From: Streptomyces lycii
Lineage (GTDB): Bacteria; Actinomycetota; Actinomycetes; Streptomycetales; Streptomycetaceae
Assembly: GCF_009735685.1 (NCBI RefSeq)
Contig: NZ_WHPN01000321.1
Location: 800 to 34,681, forward strand
Reading direction: 5' to 3'
Length of the DNA: 33,882 nt
Both the position numbers and the translations under genes were made by a program. This document shows, one piece after another, positions 19,704-27,286 of the stretch; the stretch's first letter is position 1, and the number at the start of each line of letters is the position of its first letter. A model generated the notes under the pieces. The model was not told the origin of the DNA. It saw only the letters and a program-made list of their open reading frames with translations, and did not search any database.

Positions 19704-19907
19704 ATGTCCGACCTCACCTGGCAGAAGTCGTCCTACTCCGGGCAGGGTGACGGCGCTTCCTGCGTCGAACTGGCCTCGACCGGCGACACGATCTCGCTCC
19801 GCGAGAGCGACGCCCCCGGCACAGCCCTGACGGCGGCACCGGCCGGACTGCAATCGCTGCTGCTCGCCGTCAAGAACGGCCAGTTCGACGGCCGCCCCGT
19901 CGGATAG
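19704..19907 (+). CDS. DUF397 small protein
   Basis: A 67-residue DUF397 protein with the standard features: LTWQKSSYSGQGDGASCVELA, then ISLRESDAPGTAL and a final VKNGQFDG. It is the small partner of the XRE/DUF5753 protein upstream and is very likely co-transcribed with it. Such pairs have been compared with toxin-antitoxin modules. Confidence 0.95.
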   Translation: MSDLTWQKSSYSGQGDGASCVELASTGDTISLRESDAPGTALTAAPAGLQSLLLAVKNGQFDGRPVG

Positions 19908-19925
19908 CCGCGTCCAGCACCGCCG

Positions 19926-20381
19926 TTACCGGCGGGCGGCGCGGGCGAGCCAGGGGCTCAGCAGGTGAGTGAGGATCAGTTCCCTGTACGTCTCGTCGCC
20001 GGGCAGCGGCACGATCAGCCACTCGCCCGGCGGGAAGAACCGGCCCTTCACATGGGCCAGCCCGCCGTAGACGGAGCGGAGGAAGGCGGGCACCGAGTCC
20101 CGGGGGACGTCCTCGAACTCCACCCCGTCGACCGTGATCCGCGCGTCGTCGTCGGGGAAGAGCCGTACGGCGACGGCGGGCGAGCCGCCCAGTTCGACGT
20201 ACGCCTCGTGCGGCAGCGAGCCGTCCGGGTCGAGCACGGTGAAGGCACCGGCCCCGAGGCGGCGCGAGGTCCGGTCGGCGCCGATGTCGTCCTCCACCGT
20301 CATCTCGCGCTCGTACTCGTGCGCGATCTCACGGATCGCCACGACGGCGGCCTGGGTGGTCGCCAGATGCGGATGGCCCAT
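19926..20381 (-). CDS. Conserved-looking hypothetical protein
   Basis: I do not recognise this 151-residue protein. It is acidic with an even alpha/beta pattern and no signal peptide or membrane segment: TTQAAVVAIREIAHEYEREMTVEDD, then GAFTVLDPDGSLPHEAYVELGG, then AVRLFPDDDARITVDGVEFEDVP and FPPGEWLIVPLPGDETYRELILTHLLSPWLA. Codon use is that of a real gene. ATG 20381 and ATG 20399 are both possible; a CATCAT five bases before 20381 could be a leaderless -10. It lies downstream of the TetR gene on the same strand, 31 bases after its stop. Confidence 0.75.
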   Translation of the reverse strand: MGHPHLATTQAAVVAIREIAHEYEREMTVEDDIGADRTSRRLGAGAFTVLDPDGSLPHEAYVELGGSPAVAVRLFPDDDARITVDGVEFEDVPRDSVPAFLRSVYGGLAHVKGRFFPPGEWLIVPLPGDETYRELILTHLLSPWLARAARR

Positions 20382-20412
20382 GGGGCGATGATGCCCCATC
20401 CGGCGAGGCGGC

Positions 20413-21012
20413 TCAGCCGGTTTCGGGGGCGGCGCCGGGGCCGCCGGTGAAGTGCGGCAGCACCATTCCGACCAGCGCGGTGACATCGGCGTCGACCATC
20501 GGCCCGCCGGTCATGCCCATCCGGTGGAGCAACGCGCCGACCACCACGTCGATGAAGAACAGGACCCGCTCCTCCGGTTCGCCCAGCGCCTCCTGGAGCG
20601 CGAGCCGGTACGGGTCCTGCAACCGCTCGGCCAGGATCCGACGCAGCGCCGGATCGCTGATGGCGTCGCTGAACACGCCGGCGAAGGCGTCACCCACCCC
20701 CGGCTCGCCGATCTTCCCCGCGACCCAGCGGATGGCCGACGCCATGATCTCGGCACGGTCGGCGCCCTCCAGCGGCGCCGGGCCGAACGCGTCCAGGAGG
20801 CAGTCCACGATCAGCTCGCCCTTCGAGGGCCAGCGCCGGTAGACCGTCGACTTCGCGACGCCGGCCGCGGCAGCGATGCGCTCGACGGTGGCGCGCGCGT
20901 AGCCGAGTTCGTCGACCGTGTTCAGCGTCGCGGCGAACAACACCGCGTTGAGGCCGGCGCGCGGCCGGCCGGGCGGTCTGGCGGGCGGCCCGGCGGATGT
21001 GCTCGATGACAT
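20413..21012 (-). CDS. TetR-family transcriptional regulator
   Basis: A 199-residue TetR regulator. After a Pro/Arg-rich start, residues 20-70 hold the DNA-binding domain (LNAVLFAATLNTVDELGYARATVERIAAAAGVAKSTVYRRWPSKGELI). The C-terminal ligand domain ends with VVVGALLHRMGMTGGPMVDADVTALVGMVLPHF. ATG 21012 is chosen because the helix-turn-helix begins shortly after it; the ribosome site is weak. It is divergent from the esterase-like hydrolase with 76 bases between, so that gene is its likely target. Confidence 0.92.
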   Translation of the reverse strand: MSSSTSAGPPARPPGRPRAGLNAVLFAATLNTVDELGYARATVERIAAAAGVAKSTVYRRWPSKGELIVDCLLDAFGPAPLEGADRAEIMASAIRWVAGKIGEPGVGDAFAGVFSDAISDPALRRILAERLQDPYRLALQEALGEPEERVLFFIDVVVGALLHRMGMTGGPMVDADVTALVGMVLPHFTGGPGAAPETG

Positions 21013-21043
21013 CCCCACACGGTACCTGTTTCCGCTACCTTGG

Positions 21044-21053
21044 GTATCGATAC
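21044..21053. promoter_or_regulatory. Candidate TetR operator
   Basis: GTATCGATAC is a perfect 10-base palindrome in the divergent gap, and a GGTA/TACC pair (21021-21024 and 21036-21039) flanks it on the left. Confidence 0.4.
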
Positions 21054-21088
21054 TTGAGGTCGCGAAACTCTCGGGTGAGGAGAAGACC

Positions 21089-22063
21089 ATGAGCGAGGCC
21101 ACTGCCGCGGCCCGGCCGCCGGAGCCGGACTGGACGTCGATGACGGCCGAGGAACTGTTCGCCTACCGCGACGCCGAGAACCGTTTCCGGGCGTCCGACG
21201 CGGCGCGGGCGGTGACCGGCGACCCCGACCCCGGTGCCACCGTCCGGTGGCAGCGGGCGGCGCTGCCCGGCCGCGAACTCCCGGTCCGGGTGTACCGGCC
21301 GGCGTCCGGGCCGGGTGACGAGGACGGCGGCGAGAACGCCGGGCGGACCGGTCTGCCGCTCGTGCTCCACATTCACGGGGGCGACTTCGTGGGCACGGCG
21401 GTGCAGAGCGACTGGGTCAACAGCCACCTCGCCGCCCGGCTGCCCGCCGTCGTCGTCTCGGTCGAGCACCGTCTCCTCGCACCGGGAACTCCGCTGTCGG
21501 ACGCCTGTGACGACGGCTGGGACGTGCTCCGGCACGTGCTGCGGCACGCCGGGCGGTGGGGCGTCGACCCGGCGCGGGCCGCCGTCCTCGGCGAGAGCTG
21601 CGGCGCGTTGATCGGCGCTCTGGCGGTGATCAGGGGCAGCGAGGCCGGCCTGCCGCTCGCGGCGCAAGTGCTGGTCAACCCTGCCGTCGACGTGACCGGC
21701 ACGATGCTCGACCACGACTCGGTCGCCCGGTACCCCCACACCCCGACCATCACCGAGCCGCAACTGCACCTGTTCCGGCGGCTCGCGGTCCCGCCGGGGA
21801 CCGACCCCCGCGGGGTCTCGCCGCTGTACGCCGACCACCTCGGCGGTCTGGCTCCGGCGCTCGTGGTGGTGCCGACCCACGATCCGCTGGCCGATCACGG
21901 CCGCCGCTACGCCGAACGGCTGCGAGCCGCCGGGACGCCCGCGCGACTCACCGAATACCCGGGCGCCGGACACGCGTTCCTCAGCATGCCGGGACTGGTG
22001 CGGCAGGCCGTGACCGCGCGCACGGAGATCCTCGGGTTCCTGCGGGCGTCCCTGGGCGCATGA
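21089..22063 (+). CDS. Alpha/beta hydrolase, HSL-type esterase
   Basis: A 324-residue alpha/beta hydrolase of the hormone-sensitive-lipase (fold-3) group. The oxyanion motif reads HIHGGDF (95-100) where HGGG is usual. The nucleophile elbow is GESCG with Ser170, where GDSAG is usual. THDPLADHG holds the catalytic Asp and GAGHAF the His, so the triad is complete. An N-terminal cap (MTAEELFAYRDAENRFRASDAARAV) precedes the fold. ATG 21089 has GAGGAG seven bases upstream. The divergent TetR gene is its probable regulator. Confidence 0.92.
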   Translation: MSEATAAARPPEPDWTSMTAEELFAYRDAENRFRASDAARAVTGDPDPGATVRWQRAALPGRELPVRVYRPASGPGDEDGGENAGRTGLPLVLHIHGGDFVGTAVQSDWVNSHLAARLPAVVVSVEHRLLAPGTPLSDACDDGWDVLRHVLRHAGRWGVDPARAAVLGESCGALIGALAVIRGSEAGLPLAAQVLVNPAVDVTGTMLDHDSVARYPHTPTITEPQLHLFRRLAVPPGTDPRGVSPLYADHLGGLAPALVVVPTHDPLADHGRRYAERLRAAGTPARLTEYPGAGHAFLSMPGLVRQAVTARTEILGFLRASLGA

Positions 22064-22331
22064 CGCGGCACCGGCGGGCTCCGGCGGCACCGGAAGGCCG
22101 GGCGGCGGCCACGGCCGGGCCCGCCACCCGGCCCGCCCCACCGGCACACACCGGGCCGGGCCCGCCACCCGGCTCATCCCACAGGTGCGCACCCGGCCGG
22201 ACCCGCCGCCCCGCTCATCCCACAGGCACGGGCCGGGCCCGCCGCTCGCCCCACGGGTCCGCCCGCCGCGCCGCTCTGCCAATGGGTGAGCGCCCGCCCC
22301 GCCCGTCCCACGGGCGCGCGCGCCTGCCCGG
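22064..22331. other. Low-complexity spacer, no gene
   Basis: GC-rich DNA between two convergent genes with several degenerate copies of a motif like CCACAGGTGCGCACCCGGCCGG and GGGCCGGGCCCGCC. I see neither a gene nor a clear terminator. Confidence 0.6.
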
Positions 22332-23033
22332 CTACGGACCGGCGGCCGGGCCCTGCCCCACCGTGACCCCCAGCAGTTCACGGAACGCCTCGGTGCCCTC
22401 CGGGGTCACCCGCACCGCGCGGCCGGAGCCGATCCGCCGCACCCAGCCGCGGTCCAGCGCCGTGGCACACAAAGCCGCGCCGAGTGCCCCGGCCAGGTGC
22501 GGGCGGCGTTCCGTCCAGTCCAGGCAGTCCCGTACCAGCGGGCGGCGGGCGCCCGCGGGGCGCTCGTAACCCAGGGCGCCGGCCAGCCAGGTCCGGCCGG
22601 ACGGGGTGACGGACAGTCCGGACCCGGTGGCCACCAGGCCGCGGGCGATCGCCGCGTCGGCCAGCGCCACGCCGAGCCGGCCGGCGAGGTGGTCGTAACA
22701 GGTGCGGGCCCGCGCCTCGGCGCCGAGGCGCACCGACGCGCGCAGCCCGTGCGGCCGGGGGCGGTCGTCCGGTGCGTACGCGGCGAGGGCTTCGATCAGG
22801 CCGGCCGCCTCCGGGCCCGCCAGCCGCACGTAGCGGTGCCGGCCCTGGCGTTCCTCGGCCAGCAGGCCGCCCTCGATCAGACGGGTGAGCTGCTCGCTGG
22901 CGGTGGACGGCCGGACCCCGGCGTGCCGGGCGAGTTCACCGGCGGTCCAGGCGCGGCCGTCGAGCAGGGCCTCGCAGAAGGCGGCACGGGTGCGGTCGGC
23001 GAGCAGGCCGGCGGTCTCGGCGAGCGGGGACAT
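22332..23033 (-). CDS. ArsR-like winged-helix regulator
   Basis: A 233-residue regulator. The N-terminal ArsR-type winged helix is at about 3-75 (AETAGLLADRTRAAFCEALLDG, WTAGELARHAGVRPSTASEQLTRLIEGGLLAEERQGRHRYVRL). The rest (about 95-233) is a second domain with ARTCYDHLAGRLGVALADA and GLSVTPSGRTWLAGAL, as in long ArsR proteins of actinomycetes. No metal-site cysteine pair is seen in the helix region. A CATCAT six bases before the ATG suggests a leaderless start at 23033. It is divergent from the PEP-mutase-family gene, with a strong palindrome between. Confidence 0.9.
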   Translation of the reverse strand: MSPLAETAGLLADRTRAAFCEALLDGRAWTAGELARHAGVRPSTASEQLTRLIEGGLLAEERQGRHRYVRLAGPEAAGLIEALAAYAPDDRPRPHGLRASVRLGAEARARTCYDHLAGRLGVALADAAIARGLVATGSGLSVTPSGRTWLAGALGYERPAGARRPLVRDCLDWTERRPHLAGALGAALCATALDRGWVRRIGSGRAVRVTPEGTEAFRELLGVTVGQGPAAGP

Positions 23034-23053
23034 GCGGCCATGATGCCCCCGGA

Positions 23054-23077
23054 ACGGTTCGGGCCGCGCCGAACCGT
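23054..23077. promoter_or_regulatory. Operator-like inverted repeat between arsR-like and PEPM genes
   Basis: ACGGTTCGG, six bases, CCGAACCGT: a perfect 9-base inverted repeat. A third GGTTCGG follows at 23089-23095, over the -10 of the PEP-mutase-family gene. Confidence 0.65.
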
Positions 23078-23085
23078 CCCGGCCG

Positions 23086-23091
23086 TAGGTT
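23086..23091 (+). promoter_or_regulatory. -10 element (leaderless) of the PEPM-family gene
   Basis: TAGGTT, six bases, ATG 23098. No ribosome site is present, so the transcript probably starts at the ATG. Confidence 0.6.
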
Positions 23092-23097
23092 CGGGGC

Positions 23098-23913
23098 ATG
23101 ACGCACACGACGCCCGCCGGCCCCGGCACCCCGTTCGCCCGCCTGCACCACCAGGACACGCCGCTGCTGCTGCCCAACGCCTGGGACCACGCGTCCGCCG
23201 CCGCGCTGGCGGCCGAGGGGTTCGCCGCCGTCGGCACCACCAGCCTCGGGGTGGCCGCGGCCGCCGGGCTGCCGGACGGGGCCGCCGCCACCGCCGGCGC
23301 GACCCTGGCCCTGGCCCGGCGGCTCGGGGCGGACGCGTTCCTCTTCAGCGTCGACGCCGAGGGCGGATTCAGCGACGACCCGGAGGAAGTGGCGGCACTG
23401 GCCCTGCGGCTGCGCGACGCGGGCGCCGCCGGGATCAACCTGGAGGACGGCCGGCCCGACGGCACCCTCGCGCCCGCCGCGCTGCACGCCGCGAAGATCG
23501 CCGCCGTGAAGGCGGCCGCCCCGGAGCTGTTCGTGAACGCCCGTACGGACACCCACTGGCTCGGTCTGCGCCGGGACGAGACCACGGAACGCCTCGCCCG
23601 CTACGAGGAGGCGGGTGCGGACGGCGTGTTCGTCCCCGGGGCGGCGGACCGGGACCTGATCGCCGCGCTGGCCTCCTCGGCCGCCACGCCGCTGAACATC
23701 CTGTACACGCCGGCCGGCCCGGGGCTCGGCGAGCTGGCCGCGCTCGGCGTGCGCCGGGTCAGCCTCGGCTCACTGCTCTACCGCAGGGCCCTGGCCGCGG
23801 CCGTCGCGACCGCGGCCGCCGTCCGGGACGGCGGGGCGGCGGACCCGGCGGACCTGGCCGCCCCGTCCTACGCCGAGGTGCAGGCGCTCGCCGGTCCGGA
23901 ACTACAGCCGTAG
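23098..23913 (+). CDS. Isocitrate lyase/PEP mutase family protein
   Basis: A 271-residue TIM-barrel enzyme of the PEP mutase/isocitrate lyase superfamily. Visible are LLLPNAWDHASAAALAAEGFAAVGTTSLGV at the start, SVDAEGGFSDD (Mg-binding acid), AAGINLEDG, and LFVNARTDTHWL. The lyase loop KKCGH is not present, so it is neither a true isocitrate lyase nor, without the PEP-mutase EDK motif, a clear mutase. It could be a C-C or C-P lyase, or a hydrolase of an oxaloacetate-like acid. The divergent ArsR-like gene and the shared operator suggest inducible expression by its substrate. Confidence 0.9.
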   Translation: MTHTTPAGPGTPFARLHHQDTPLLLPNAWDHASAAALAAEGFAAVGTTSLGVAAAAGLPDGAAATAGATLALARRLGADAFLFSVDAEGGFSDDPEEVAALALRLRDAGAAGINLEDGRPDGTLAPAALHAAKIAAVKAAAPELFVNARTDTHWLGLRRDETTERLARYEEAGADGVFVPGAADRDLIAALASSAATPLNILYTPAGPGLGELAALGVRRVSLGSLLYRRALAAAVATAAAVRDGGAADPADLAAPSYAEVQALAGPELQP

Positions 23914-24068
23914 TGCGGAGGACGGCCGGGACCCGCCCCGCCCCGGGCCCCGCCGCGGTGCCCGGCTCCGCCCGATACCCGGTGGCCCCGCCCCGGGACC
24001 CGCGGCGGTGGCCCCGGCCGCCCGATACCCGGTGGAAGCCGGGGCGTCCGCTCGGCCAGAGTGTTCCC
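23914..24068. other. Spacer with direct repeat
   Basis: Contains two exact copies of CGCCCGATACCCGGTGG, about 50 bases apart, and a CAGAGT (24057-24062) six bases before the next start, a possible leaderless -10. No gene is seen. Confidence 0.6.
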
Positions 24069-25187
24069 GTGACGACTCCTGCTGACGGCTTCCTCCCGGG
24101 GCTCGAAGTGTCCCGGGTGCTCTACGAGGACGCGGTGCGGCCGCTCCTCGACGAGGAGTTCCCCGGGCTGCGGTACTCCGCCGCGCGGACCGGGACCGGG
24201 TCCGAGGTGCTCGGCTTCGACACGGCCCGGTCCGCGGACCACGAGTGGGGACCGCGCATGGAGCTGTTCCTGACACCGGAGGACGCCGCCCGGTACGGAG
24301 CGGAGCTGCACCGGCTGTTCGCGCACCGGCTGCCGAAGCGGGTGTGCGGCCTGCCGACGAACTTCCGCCGCGTCGACGCCGCCGACCCGGTGGGCGTCAT
24401 GGAACCGACGGACGGCCCCGTCGAGCACCGGGTCGCCGTGTACGACCTCGCCGGTCTGCTGCGCGAACGGCTCGGCTGCGACGTCACGACCGCCGACCCG
24501 GGCCCCCGGGACTGGCTGGCGATGCCGCAGCAGCGGCTCGCGGAGACGACCGGCGGCGTGGTGTTCCACGACGGCCTGGGCACGCTGCGAACCGCGCGGC
24601 AGCGGCTCGCCTGGTATCCCGACCAGGTGTGGCGGTATCTGCTGGCCTGCCAGTGGCAGCGGATCTCGCAGGAGGAGGCGTTCCCGGGCCGCTGCGCCGA
24701 GGTGGGCGACGAGCTGGGGGCCTCGGTCGTCGCGGGACGCCTGGTGCGCGACCTGATGCGGCTGTGCCTGCTCCTCGGGCGGCGGTACGCGCCGTACGGC
24801 AAGTGGCTGGGCAGCGCCTTCGCGCGGCTGCCCGTGGCGGAACAGCTGACTCCGTCGCTGCGCGGCGCGGTGGCGGCGACGGACCACCCGGCGCGCGAAC
24901 GGCATCTGTGCGAGGCGTACGAGACGGTCGCCGCCCTGCAGAACGAGACCGGGCTCGCCGAGCCGCTGGACCCGGCCCGCCGGCCGTACCACCGGCGGCC
25001 GTTCCTGGTGCTGCACGCCGAACGGTTCGCGACCGCCCTGTCCCGCACGGTCACCGATCCCGCGCTGCGCACGCTGCCGCCGGCCGGCGGCGTGGACCAG
25101 TGGTCCGACAACACCGACTTCCTCGCGTCGCCCCGGCCGGCGCGCGCGGCGATCGGGGCGCTCGGGGCGCTCGGGGCCCTCGGGTGA
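24069..25187 (+). CDS. DUF4037 nucleotidyltransferase-fold protein
   Basis: A 372-residue DUF4037 protein. The nucleotidyltransferase-like signature is at about 40-67: GTGSEVLGFDTARSADHEWGPRMELFL, with a G-S pair and D-x-E as in polymerase-beta-type enzymes. Further landmarks are RVAVYDLAGLLRERLG, DWLAMPQQRLAETTGGVVFHDGLG, LAWYPDQVWRYLLACQWQRISQEEAFPGR, and an all-helical C-terminal half. The family has no established function; antibiotic or protein nucleotidylation are possibilities only. It starts at GTG 24069, and its C-terminal end is a short repeat (ALGALGALG). A P-loop kinase-like gene follows on the same strand. Confidence 0.85.
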   Translation: MTTPADGFLPGLEVSRVLYEDAVRPLLDEEFPGLRYSAARTGTGSEVLGFDTARSADHEWGPRMELFLTPEDAARYGAELHRLFAHRLPKRVCGLPTNFRRVDAADPVGVMEPTDGPVEHRVAVYDLAGLLRERLGCDVTTADPGPRDWLAMPQQRLAETTGGVVFHDGLGTLRTARQRLAWYPDQVWRYLLACQWQRISQEEAFPGRCAEVGDELGASVVAGRLVRDLMRLCLLLGRRYAPYGKWLGSAFARLPVAEQLTPSLRGAVAATDHPARERHLCEAYETVAALQNETGLAEPLDPARRPYHRRPFLVLHAERFATALSRTVTDPALRTLPPAGGVDQWSDNTDFLASPRPARAAIGALGALGALG

Positions 25188-25305
25188 ACGGCGACGGAGC
25201 GGTGACCGGCGGGGCGCCGGTGAGCAGCAAGGAGGCGGCGGCGGTGAGCGGCAAGGGCGGGCGAACGGCGACGGAGAAGCGGCGAACGGCGCAGGGGCGG
25301 CGGCA
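25188..25305. repeat. Repetitive spacer before the P-loop gene
   Basis: The gap is made of short variants of GCGAACGGCGACGGAG and GCGGTGAGC. The same material continues into the first codons of the next gene, where GAGCCACGAGGGCCCTGCG occurs twice (about 25349-25367 and 25388-25406). Confidence 0.6.
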
Positions 25306-27066
25306 GTGAGCCACGCAGGCGCGGCGAACGGCGACGAGGCAGCGACGAGCCACGAGGGCCCTGCGCGTGGCGACGGAGCGGCGGGGAGCCACGAGGGCCC
25401 TGCGAACGGCGGCGTGGCCGCGGTGAACGGACTGCCGTTGTTGTGGCTGTGCGGGCCGTCCGGCGTCGGCAAGTCGACCGTCGGCCGGGAGATCCAGCAG
25501 CTGCTCGGCCGGGACGGCTGCCCGGTCGGGTTCGTGGACGCCGACCAGCTGGGGCTGTGCTACCCGGCACCGGACGACGACCCGGAGACCTACCGGGTCA
25601 AGGCCCGGAACCTGGCCGCGACCGTGCCGGCCTTCCGCGCGGCGGGCGTCCGGTGCCTCGTTCTCGCCGGCGGCGTGCACACCCTCGCCGCGGTGCGCAC
25701 GTACACGGATCTGCTTCCGGACGACGTCCCCGTCACGCTGTGCCGGCTGCGCGCGGACCTCGGGGAGCTGCGCGAACGGTTCGTCCGGCGGGGCTGGCTC
25801 ACCGAGCTGGCGGACCTGATCGTGCGCGAGGCCGACGAGCTGGACCGTACGGGGTTCGCCGACGTGTGCGTCGACAGCAGCGGGTTGTCCGTGCCGGAGA
25901 CCGCGCGGCTGGTGCTGGAGCGGACCCGCGGGCGGCTCGGCGGCGCGGCCGCGGCTCCCGCCTCCCGCTCCGGCCCGGCATCCGTGGCCACCTCGGTGTC
26001 CGACTCCCTGTCCGGCTCGGTGTCCGACTGCCTGGCTACCTCGGTGTCCGACTGCCTGTCCGGCTCGGCGTCCACCTCCGTATCCGGCTCGGCGTCCGGC
26101 TCGGCATCCGCTCCTGCGTCCGGCTCGGTGTCCGCTCCCGCCCCGGGCTTCGGCTCCGCCCCGGGCTTCGCCTCCGACCCGGTCCTCGCCTCCGCCACGG
26201 TCCCGGACCCCGCCGGGACTGCCGGAGCCGCACCGCTCCCGGGACCCGCGACCGCGGGGGTGCCGCCGACGGTGCCCGTCCTGTGGCTCTGCGGTCCCAC
26301 CGCCGTCGGGAAGTCCACCGCCGGCTGGGAGGTGTTCGTCCAGATCTGGCGGGACGACGGGATCAAGGCCGCCTACGTCGACCTCCAGCAGATCGGTTTC
26401 CGGCTGCCCGCCCCGGCGGACGATCCCGGAAACGACCGGCTCGCGGCCCGCAACCTCGCCGCCATGTGGCCGGTGTTCCGTGCCGCGGGGGCCCGGTGTC
26501 TCGTCGTGTCCGGCGGCGCCGCGGACCGGAGCGTCGTACGGGCGTACGAGGAAGCGCTGCCCGGCGCCGCGTTGACGGTGTGCAGGCTGCGGGCCCGGCC
26601 CGAGACGCTGACCGAGCGGGTGCTGCTGCGCGGCCGGGGCGCGGGACCGAACATTCCGGGTGACGCGCTGAAGGGCAGACCGGCCGGGGAACTGCGGCGC
26701 GTCGCGCGGGAGGCCGTACGGGCGGCGGAGGAGCTGGAGCGGGCCGGGCTCGGCGACCTGTGCGTGGACACGGACGGGCTCTCCGCCGCCGATGTGGCCC
26801 GGTCGGTACGCGTCCGGGCGGCAGCGGCCGGTCCCCGGGCCGGGGGCGCCGGGCGGACGGAGGACGGCGGCGGAGAGGGCCGTGCCGACCGGGCGGGGAA
26901 CGGCGGCGGCACCCGTGGCGCCGGCCGGGCAGGAGACCCCGCGGGGGGAGGCGGCAGCGGCACCCGGGCGCACGACGGCGGGCGGGCGGCGAGCGGCGGC
27001 CGGGCAGCGTGGCCCGCCGGGGTCAGTCGGGAAGCACGTCCAGGGACTCGAACCGCCAGCGGTTGA
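25306..27066 (+). CDS. Protein with two tandem P-loop kinase-like domains
   Basis: A 586-residue protein built from an internal duplication. Domain 1 (44-212) begins LPLLWLCGPSGVGKST (Walker A 50-58); domain 2 (324-503) begins VPVLWLCGPTAVGKST (330-338). The copies stay aligned: VDADQLG versus VDLQQIG, KARNLAA versus AARNLAA, FRAAGVRCLVLAGG versus FRAAGARCLVVSGG, and VTLCRLRA versus LTVCRLRA. This resembles the adenylylsulfate kinase/chloramphenicol phosphotransferase class, but no substrate motif is certain. The domains are joined by a Ser/Ala-rich linker (213-323) of 8-residue repeats, and a Gly/Arg tail (504-586) follows, overlapping the convergent small gene by 44 bases. GTG 25306 is the first start; GTG 25423 just before domain 1 is an alternative. 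Confidence 0.8.
   Translation: MSHAGAANGDEAATSHEGPARGDGAAGSHEGPANGGVAAVNGLPLLWLCGPSGVGKSTVGREIQQLLGRDGCPVGFVDADQLGLCYPAPDDDPETYRVKARNLAATVPAFRAAGVRCLVLAGGVHTLAAVRTYTDLLPDDVPVTLCRLRADLGELRERFVRRGWLTELADLIVREADELDRTGFADVCVDSSGLSVPETARLVLERTRGRLGGAAAAPASRSGPASVATSVSDSLSGSVSDCLATSVSDCLSGSASTSVSGSASGSASAPASGSVSAPAPGFGSAPGFASDPVLASATVPDPAGTAGAAPLPGPATAGVPPTVPVLWLCGPTAVGKSTAGWEVFVQIWRDDGIKAAYVDLQQIGFRLPAPADDPGNDRLAARNLAAMWPVFRAAGARCLVVSGGAADRSVVRAYEEALPGAALTVCRLRARPETLTERVLLRGRGAGPNIPGDALKGRPAGELRRVAREAVRAAEELERAGLGDLCVDTDGLSAADVARSVRVRAAAAGPRAGGAGRTEDGGGEGRADRAGNGGGTRGAGRAGDPAGGGGSGTRAHDGGRAASGGRAAWPAGVSREARPGTRTASG
25993..26112 (+). repeat. 24-base repeat coding the kinase linker, five copies
   Basis: Five units such as TCGGTGTCCGACTGCCTG plus TCCGGC or GCTACC encode S-V-S-D-C-L-S-G and variants. 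The later copies decay to S-A-S-G. The array lies exactly between the two kinase-like domains. Confidence 0.9.
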
Positions 27067-27286
27067 CCGGGCGGGCGACCAGCTCCGGGCCCGGTTCCGG
27101 GAATTCCGGGAGGTCCGCGTCGTACGGGGCGTCCCACCAGGTGATGACCAGCACGCGGTCCTCCCTGGCTCCGAAGATCTCGCGGCGCAGCGGCGTGCCG
27201 TCCAGCCACTGTTCCCGGACCCATTCCAGCAGTTCCGCGTCGCGTCCCTCGACGGCGCGGGCTTCCCACATCAGCGCGACAGTCAT
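27023..27286 (-). CDS. Small protein downstream of tsaD, ferredoxin-fold-like
   Basis: An 87-residue protein: [26 protein letters not shown], then [18 protein letters not shown], and a C-terminal [12 protein letters not shown]. The beta-alpha-beta-beta pattern resembles dimeric alpha-beta-barrel (antibiotic biosynthesis monooxygenase-like) proteins, but no catalytic residue is identified. Its ATG overlaps the tsaD stop (ATGA), so it is translationally coupled and belongs to the tsaB-rimI-tsaD operon. Its 3' end overlaps the convergent P-loop gene. Confidence 0.85.
   Translation of the reverse strand: MTVALMWEARAVEGRDAELLEWVREQWLDGTPLRREIFGAREDRVLVITWWDAPYDADLPEFPEPGPELVARPVNRWRFESLDVLPD

Noticed and set aside
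23086..24068. Treating the PEPM-family gene as isocitrate lyase or prpB
   Set aside because: The KKCGH loop is missing, so only the superfamily can be named.
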